NCBI RefSeq assembly: GCF_915069625.1
Contig: NZ_CAJZFD010000070.1
Span: 1 to 9,603 of the forward strand
Direction of reading: 5' to 3'
DNA from: an uncultured Veillonella sp.
GTDB lineage: Bacteria > Bacillota > Negativicutes > Veillonellales > Veillonellaceae
Length of the DNA stretch: 9,603 bases
This document shows, piece by piece, positions 5,605 to 9,603 of this stretch; within the stretch, counting starts at the first letter, position 1; each line of letters begins with the position of its first letter. Made by a program: the position numbers and the translations under genes. The notes beneath the pieces are model-generated. The model saw nothing but the letters and a program-made list of their open reading frames with translations. It did not search any database and was not told the DNA's origin.

Positions 5605-6834
5605 ATGGCTAATATTAATGAAAACTATTTAAACCTACAAGGTTCTTATTTATTTGCTAATATCGCTAAAAAGGTTGCAGATTATCAAGCAGCGCATCCA
5701 GATGCAGACATCATTCGTCTTGGTATCGGTGATGTTACATTACCACTTGTTCCAGCAATTATCGATGCTATGAGCAAAGCAGTTCAAGAAATGGGTAAAG
5801 CTGAAACATTCCGCGGTTATGGCCCTGAACAAGGTTATGACTTCTTACGTCAAGCTATTGTTGATGGCGACTACAAACCATTAGGCGTAGACATTGCGAT
5901 TGATGAAGTATTCGTTTCCGATGGTGCAAAATCTGATGTTGGTAATATCCAAGAGTTATTCAGCGAAGATAACATCATCGCTATCACGGATCCAGTGTAC
6001 CCAGTATACTTAGACTCTAACGTAATGGGCGGTCGTACTGGCGAAGCAGTAGACGGCATCTTCCAAAAGGTTGTATACCTCCCTACTTACGCAGAAAACA
6101 ACTTCTCTCCAGAATTCCCTTCTGAACGTGTAGATATCGTATATCTTTGCTCCCCTAACAACCCAACTGGTACTGTTTTAAGCCGTGCTCGTTTAGCAGA
6201 ATGGATCAAATGGTGTAAAGATAATGATGCAATTTTAATGTTCGACTCCGCTTATGAAGCTTTCATCAGCACAGAAGACACTGTAAAATCCATCTACGAA
6301 ATCGAAGGTGCTCGTGAAGTAGCTATCGAGTTCCGTTCCTTCTCCAAAACTGCAGGTTTCACTGGTACACGTTGTGCTTACGCAGTTGTACCTAAAGAAG
6401 TGACTGGTAAAACTAAATCTGGTGAACGCCAAGCACTAAACCCTATGTGGAACCGTCGCCAATGCACTAAATTCAATGGTGTTCCTTACATCATCCAACG
6501 CAGTGCTGAAGCAGTATACACAAAAGAAGGCCGCGAACAAACTCGCGCTAACATTGCATACTACAAAGAAAACGCTCGTATTATCAAAGAAGGTCTTGAA
6601 TCTATCGGCCTTACTGTATACGGCGGCGTTGACGCTCCATACATTTGGCTAAAAACTCCTGGTAATATGACTAGCTGGGAATTATTCGACATCTTGCTCG
6701 AACAAGTTCAAATCGTATCTACACCAGGCTCTGGCTTTGGTCCTCACGGCGAAGGCTACCTTCGTTTAACAGCTTTCGGTAGCCGTGAAAATACAATTCG
6801 CGCCGTTGAAAGAATTAAAACATTAAAATTCTAA
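5605..6834 (+). CDS. dapL: LL-diaminopimelate aminotransferase
   Basis: This cytosolic PLP enzyme transfers an amino group from glutamate to tetrahydrodipicolinate in one step, making LL-diaminopimelate for lysine and peptidoglycan and bypassing the succinylase/acetylase routes. The 409-residue product has the family length. Visible marks are [13 protein letters not shown] at the start, [11 protein letters not shown] (38-48), [14 protein letters not shown], the substrate loop around DGAKSD (106-111), SPNNPTGT (183-190), D214 and Y217 for cofactor binding, and the PLP lysine K248 in [18 protein letters not shown] sits 8 bases before the ATG. Codons are strongly biased, suggesting high expression. 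It is monocistronic, with a terminator at 6886-6928. The product needs the epimerase DapF, not in this window, to become meso-diaminopimelate. Confidence 0.96.
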   Translation: MANINENYLNLQGSYLFANIAKKVADYQAAHPDADIIRLGIGDVTLPLVPAIIDAMSKAVQEMGKAETFRGYGPEQGYDFLRQAIVDGDYKPLGVDIAIDEVFVSDGAKSDVGNIQELFSEDNIIAITDPVYPVYLDSNVMGGRTGEAVDGIFQKVVYLPTYAENNFSPEFPSERVDIVYLCSPNNPTGTVLSRARLAEWIKWCKDNDAILMFDSAYEAFISTEDTVKSIYEIEGAREVAIEFRSFSKTAGFTGTRCAYAVVPKEVTGKTKSGERQALNPMWNRRQCTKFNGVPYIIQRSAEAVYTKEGREQTRANIAYYKENARIIKEGLESIGLTVYGGVDAPYIWLKTPGNMTSWELFDILLEQVQIVSTPGSGFGPHGEGYLRLTAFGSRENTIRAVERIKTLKF

Positions 6835-6885
6835 TAGGATAATTAGCATACAGCTTATCCCCTATAGAATCTAAAAAGACAACGA

Positions 6886-6928
6886 GACCGATTGTACACC
6901 TATATTAGGAGTATAATCGGTCCTTTTT
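6886..6928 (+). terminator. dapL terminator
   Basis: GACCGATTGTAC pairs with GTATAATCGGTC (12 positions, one G-T) around a 13-base loop, followed by CTTTTTAT. It lies about 50 bases past the dapL stop, so dapL is separately transcribed from ddh. Confidence 0.88.
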
Positions 6929-7000
6929 ATGTTAGTTAAACGTTATGATCTATCTCAGCATCAATATGATAGATAGTATTATATATTTAATTTTATTTGA

Positions 7001-7010
7001 TTCTATAGAA
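7001..7010. promoter_or_regulatory. Candidate operator TTCTATAGAA upstream of ddh
   Basis: This is identical to the palindrome upstream of dapL. Its centre is about 31.5 bases before the ddh -10 box, against about 33.5 bases in dapL. Elsewhere between dapL and ddh the sequence is AT-rich with no gene. Confidence 0.45.
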
Positions 7011-7033
7011 AAATATTAATAACTATCATTTTA

Positions 7034-7042
7034 TGCTATAAT
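7034..7042 (+). promoter_or_regulatory. ddh promoter (extended -10)
   Basis: TGCTATAAT is a consensus extended -10 (TATAAT at 7037-7042). The -35 position, TATTAA at 7014-7019, is poor. Transcription would begin near 7049, about 39 bases before the ATG. The weak -35 next to the palindrome fits regulation by an activator. Confidence 0.6.
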
Positions 7043-7087
7043 GATTATGTTAATTATTAAATTTCTCGATTTATATAGGAGGCTAAT

Positions 7088-8062
7088 ATGAGCAAAATTC
7101 GTATTGGTATCGTTGGCTACGGCAACTTAGGTCGTGGCGTTGAAGCATCCGTAAAATTACAACCTGATATGGAGCTTGTTGGTGTATTCTCTCGCCGTAA
7201 AGGTTTAGAAACAGTGTCTGGTGTTCCTACATATACTATGGAAGATCTACCAAACTTCAAAGGTAAAATCGATGTTATGGTTCTTTGCGGTGGTTCTGCA
7301 ACAGACCTTATCGAACAAACTCCAATGGTAACAAAATACTTCAACTGTATCGATTCCTTCGATACACATGCACGTATCCCTGAGCATTTCGCAAACGTAG
7401 ACAAAGTAGCTAAAGAAGCTAAAACTGCTACATTGATTTCTTGCGGTTGGGACCCAGGCATGTTCTCTTTACAACGTGTATATGCTGAAAGCATCTTGCC
7501 TCAAGGCAAATCTTACACATTCTGGGGCCGTGGTGTTTCCCAAGGTCACTCCGATGCTATCCGCCGTATCGATGGCGTTCTTGATGCTCGTCAATACACT
7601 GTTCCTAAAGAACAATACCTTGAAGCAATCCGTAATGGTGAAACTCCAGACGTTGATGGCTATAAAGGTCACCTTCGTGAGTGCTATGTAGTAGCTGCAC
7701 CTAATGCTGACAAAGCTAAAATTGAAAATGAAATCAAAACTATGGAAAACTACTTCGTAGGTTATGAAACTGTAGTAAACTTCATTTCTCAAGAAGAACT
7801 TGATCGCGACCATAAAGGTATTCCACATGGTGGCTTCGTTCTTCGCTCTGGTGAAAGCACTGACGGCACACGTCATGTTGTTGAGTATTCCTTAAAACTT
7901 GACTCCAACCCTGAATTCACTGGCTCTGCACTTGTTGCTTATGCACGTGGTATCTACCGCCTTGCTAAACACGGCGGCACAGGTTGCTACACAGTATTCG
8001 ACATTCCACCAGCTTGGATTTCTACTCATTCTGCTGAAGAATTACGAGCTCACTCTCTATAA
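7088..8062 (+). CDS. ddh: meso-Diaminopimelate D-dehydrogenase
   Basis: This NADPH-dependent enzyme makes meso-diaminopimelate in a single reversible step from tetrahydrodipicolinate, ammonia and NADPH. The 324 residues match the family length. The N-terminal Rossmann fold shows GIVGYGNLGRGVE (GxGxxG at G10, G12, G15) and FSRRKG, which suits NADPH. The substrate side shows DSFDTH (89-94), SCGWDPGM (118-125), FWGRGVSQGHSDAIRRIDGV from 145, and HGGFVLRSGES. AGGAGG at 7077-7082 is 5 bases before the ATG. It is transcribed separately from dapL, which supplies the same pathway by another reaction, and ends in a bidirectional terminator. Codon bias matches dapL. The reversible enzyme could also serve nitrogen balance; that is inference. 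Confidence 0.96.
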   Translation: MSKIRIGIVGYGNLGRGVEASVKLQPDMELVGVFSRRKGLETVSGVPTYTMEDLPNFKGKIDVMVLCGGSATDLIEQTPMVTKYFNCIDSFDTHARIPEHFANVDKVAKEAKTATLISCGWDPGMFSLQRVYAESILPQGKSYTFWGRGVSQGHSDAIRRIDGVLDARQYTVPKEQYLEAIRNGETPDVDGYKGHLRECYVVAAPNADKAKIENEIKTMENYFVGYETVVNFISQEELDRDHKGIPHGGFVLRSGESTDGTRHVVEYSLKLDSNPEFTGSALVAYARGIYRLAKHGGTGCYTVFDIPPAWISTHSAEELRAHSL

Positions 8063-8072
8063 GACACAAAAT

Positions 8073-8100
8073 AAAATCCCACACTAGTGTGTGGGATTTT
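8073..8100. terminator. Bidirectional terminator for ddh and toxin 2 mRNA
   Basis: AAAATCCCACAC pairs perfectly over 12 bases with GTGTGGGATTTT around TAGT. The plus strand continues TTTTATC, ending ddh 10 bases past its stop. The minus strand continues TTTTATTTTG, ending the toxin message that comes from the right. Confidence 0.9.
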
Positions 8101-8111
8101 ATCTACTTCTA

Positions 8112-8120
8112 TGGTATACT
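8112..8120 (+). promoter_or_regulatory. Promoter of antitoxin RNA 2
   Basis: TGGTATACT is an extended -10 (TATACT at 8115-8120), the same hexamer as used for antitoxin RNA 1. The -35 position falls inside the ddh terminator (TGGGAT) and is poor. RNA would start near 8127 and run toward the toxin gene in antisense. Confidence 0.5.
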
Positions 8121-8256
8121 ACTTAGAAGAAGTGAGGCGTAGATGTTTTCCGGCGTCAGCTCTCACATCTCTTACTAGTTTGAAAATTTGGCCTGACGAC
8201 AAAAGGGTCCTTTTCAAAGCCCTGCTACATAAAAGCTAACCTGAGTTAGAAGTCAA

Positions 8257-8334
8257 TTATCTTGCTGCTATGATAATGGTAGCAACTAACATACCAAAAG
8301 CTATCATTAAAGATAAAACTTCGTAGGTCTTCAT
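8257..8334 (-). CDS. Type I toxin-like peptide 2, TxpA/BsrG/Hol_Tox kind
   Basis: The 25-codon frame starts MKTYEVLSLMIAFGMLVATI and ends in a short IIAAR-type tail. The pattern x-x-Y-E-x-L-x-x-M-I-x-F-x-x-L is the hallmark of the N-terminus of TxpA and BsrG of Bacillus and of the small holin-like toxins (Hol_Tox). These insert in the membrane and disturb it or the cell envelope. The leader GGCGGTGATAGC directly before the ATG is typical of this group and nearly equals that of peptide 1 (2780-2857). Promoter, Shine-Dalgarno hairpin, shared terminator and antisense RNA are all present. The peptide is shorter than TxpA or BsrG, with no long charged tail. Confidence 0.8.
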   Translation of the reverse strand: MKTYEVLSLMIAFGMLVATIIIAAR

Positions 8335-8343
8335 GCTATCACC

Positions 8344-8364
8344 GCCAATCCTCGAGAAATTGGC
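8344..8364 (-). promoter_or_regulatory. Hairpin next to the toxin 2 ribosome binding site
   Basis: On the minus strand GCCAAT pairs perfectly with ATTGGC around a nine-base loop. The right arm ends in GGC, the start of the Shine-Dalgarno sequence GGCGGTGAT, so it would limit ribosome access as the 2757-2774 hairpin does for toxin 1. Confidence 0.55.
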
Positions 8365-8395
8365 AAGACCTGACACATCTAGAGGCCTCGACATC

Positions 8396-8424
8396 AATAT
8401 ATAATTTGTCGATTTCTATGTAAA
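8396..8424 (-). promoter_or_regulatory. Promoter of toxin 2
   Basis: TTTACA (8419-8424) and TATATT (8396-8401) on the minus strand have a 17-base spacer. The RNA would begin near 8390, leaving a 5' UTR of about 55 bases that opens with the palindrome GAGGCCTC. Confidence 0.65.
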
Positions 8425-8431
8425 GGGATTT

Positions 8432-8476
8432 AGTGACACTACTAGTCACCAATGTGACTAATGGTGTCACTTTTTT
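8432..8476 (+). terminator. Terminator of antitoxin RNA 2, upstream of ychF
   Basis: AGTGACAC pairs with GTGTCACT (8432-8439 with 8464-8471) and inside it TAGTCAC pairs with GTGACTA around CAAT, followed by TTTTTT. The plus-strand orientation means it ends RNA coming from the toxin 2 region, since ddh already has its own terminator. It also insulates ychF. Confidence 0.85.
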
Positions 8477-8499
8477 AGTACAAATTTATAGCATCTATA

Positions 8500-8508
8500 T
8501 GATATAAT
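8500..8508 (+). promoter_or_regulatory. ychF promoter (extended -10)
   Basis: TGATATAAT contains a perfect -10 (8503-8508) with the extended TG. No convincing -35 box is seen. The start near 8515 would give a leader of about 65 bases. Confidence 0.55.
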
Positions 8509-8579
8509 ATTTATTTGATAGAGTTTCTACGGAAGCTTTCACAAAGAACGAAATCAATTAGTTAATAAAAGGTGGTACC

Positions 8580-9603
8580 ATGAGCACAAATTTAGAAGTA
8601 GGCATCGTAGGCCTTCCAAATGTTGGTAAAAGTACATTATTCAACGCCATTACTAAAGCGGGCGCTGAAGCTGCCAACTATCCATTCTGTACAATTGAGC
8701 CAAACGTAGGTGTCGTTGATGTTCCAGATAATCGTTTAGCTGTATTGGCTGAAATGTTTGGTTCTAAACGCATCCTTCCTGCTGCTATGCGCTTCGTAGA
8801 TATTGCAGGCCTTGTAGAAGGTGCGTCCAAAGGCGAAGGTTTAGGTAATAAATTCCTTAGCCATATCCGCCAAGTAGACGCTATTGCTCAAGTCATTCGT
8901 TGTTTCGATGACCCTAACATCACTCACGTTTCTGGCTCTATCGATCCAATTCGTGATATTGAAATCATCAACACTGAGCTCTGCCTTGCAGACCTTGAAT
9001 CCGTGGAAAAACGTAAACAACGTATTGAAAAAATCGCTAAATCTGGTGACAAAGATGCGCGTGCTGAGTTACCATTACTAGAACGCATCATCGAAGGTCT
9101 AGGTGAAGCAAAACCAGTTCGTGCACAAGGTCTCGAAGAAGAAGAATTAGAAATGATCAAAGAGTTGACATTGCTTACAGCAAAACCATCTCTTTATGTA
9201 GCTAACATTTCTGAAGATGAAGTATCTGATTACTCTTCCAATGAATATGTAAAACGTGTTGAGGAATATGCGAAAAACGAAGGCGCTGGCATCGTTGTTG
9301 TTTCTGCTCGCATCGAATCTGAAATTGCTGAATTATCTGAAGAAGAATCTGCTGCATTCCTTGAAGATCTTGGCCTTGAAGAATCTGGCTTAACTAAACT
9401 TATCAAAGCAAGTTATGCACTCTTAGGTCTTATCAACTATTTCACTGCTGGTGAAATGGAAGCTCGTGCTTGGACAATTGTAAATGGCACAAAAGCGCCT
9501 CAAGCAGCTGGTAAAATTCACTCCGATATCGAAAAAGGCTTTATCCGTGCTGAAATCGTATCCTTCGATGACTTACAAGCTTGCGGCAGCCAAAATGCGG
9601 CTA
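8580..9603 (+). CDS. ychF: YchF/Obg-type redox-responsive ATPase (3' end beyond window)
   Basis: 341 codons are present of a family that usually has about 365, so the C-terminal end lies outside. YchF is a universally conserved ribosome-associated P-loop protein that prefers ATP over GTP. Visible are the P-loop GLPNVGKST (11-19), NYPFCTIEPNVGVV (switch I), the G3 motif DIAGLVEGASKGEGLGNKFL, and a non-canonical G4 (NISE in place of NKxD), the known basis of ATP preference. After a coiled-coil-like insert (ESVEKRKQRIEKI) comes the TGS domain (NYFTAGEMEARAWTIVNGTKAPQAAG). AGGTGG at 8570-8575 sets the start 4 bases later. It stands in its own transcription unit after toxin-antitoxin locus 2. Confidence 0.96.
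   Translation, partial: MSTNLEVGIVGLPNVGKSTLFNAITKAGAEAANYPFCTIEPNVGVVDVPDNRLAVLAEMFGSKRILPAAMRFVDIAGLVEGASKGEGLGNKFLSHIRQVDAIAQVIRCFDDPNITHVSGSIDPIRDIEIINTELCLADLESVEKRKQRIEKIAKSGDKDARAELPLLERIIEGLGEAKPVRAQGLEEEELEMIKELTLLTAKPSLYVANISEDEVSDYSSNEYVKRVEEYAKNEGAGIVVVSARIESEIAELSEEESAAFLEDLGLEESGLTKLIKASYALLGLINYFTAGEMEARAWTIVNGTKAPQAAGKIHSDIEKGFIRAEIVSFDDLQACGSQNAA

Larger units (their letters stand above)
8127..8476 (+). ncRNA. Putative antisense antitoxin RNA of type I locus 2
   Basis: A plus-strand promoter near 8115 and a strong plus-strand terminator at 8432-8476 define a transcript of about 350 bases with no good reading frame. It is complementary to the 3' UTR, coding region and 5' UTR of the 25-codon toxin gene and reaches past its promoter. 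A CGTCAG/CTGACG pair at about 8153-8200 may form an internal stem. No other plus-strand gene explains the terminator. The ends are inferred. Confidence 0.5.

Noticed and set aside
7469..7876. Long minus-strand open frames opposite ddh (also 7117-7494) and opposite dapL
   Set aside because: They lie wholly within clearly coding genes, have no ribosome binding sites, and give low-complexity products typical of the reverse of biased codons.
8515..8579. Purine-type riboswitch suggested by GAGTTTCTACGG before ychF
   Set aside because: Only a short string resembles the junction of that riboswitch; the paired stems and loop sequences are missing, and ychF is not a purine gene.
1..9603. CRISPR array, rRNA or tRNA genes, insertion sequence
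   Set aside because: No regularly spaced repeats, no tRNA cloverleaf, no conserved rRNA stretch and no transposase were found on either strand.

Overview
The window reads like a chromosome segment of a low-GC diderm firmicute of the class Negativicutes, most probably Veillonella or a close relative. This is inferred from a rpsF-ssb-rpsR operon, a DapL-type aminotransferase beside a meso-diaminopimelate dehydrogenase, and A+T-rich spacers around housekeeping genes with strongly biased codons. Species was not tested.

Left part (1-2610, all minus strand). The ribosomal/replication operon rpsF (bS6) - ssb - rpsR (bS18) has a good promoter, a leader that looks like the S6:S18 autoregulatory RNA, and two tandem intrinsic terminators. 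Upstream of it is a Bcr/CflA-type drug efflux transporter whose terminator hairpin shares bases with the rpsF -35 box. A short coding-like remnant lies beyond the rpsR terminators.

Middle part (2640-5400). A compact locus at 2643-2975 encodes a 25-residue hydrophobic peptide and a convergent antisense RNA, with promoters and terminators for both. This is the layout of a type I toxin-antitoxin. Next comes a two-gene minus-strand operon, more A+T-rich than its surroundings: a PD-(D/E)XK nuclease-like protein followed, 2 nt later, by a compact RNase J-like metallo-beta-lactamase/beta-CASP protein. I know no named system with exactly this composition. It looks like a horizontally acquired, possibly defensive, cassette.

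Right part (5520-9603, mainly plus strand). dapL and ddh are two alternative routes from tetrahydrodipicolinate to diaminopimelate. They are separate transcription units, but both carry the same 10-bp palindrome just upstream of the -35 position, suggesting a shared regulator. After the bidirectional ddh terminator there is a second type I toxin-antitoxin locus (8073-8476), again with a 25-residue peptide, here clearly of the TxpA/BsrG/Hol_Tox kind. It has the same logic as the first: a Shine-Dalgarno hairpin, and an antisense RNA that starts in the toxin 3' UTR and runs through the whole gene. The window ends inside ychF (P-loop ATPase/GTPase with TGS domain).

The most notable content is the nuclease pair with its neighbouring toxin-antitoxin locus, the matching architecture of the two toxin-antitoxin loci, and the shared palindrome upstream of dapL and ddh.
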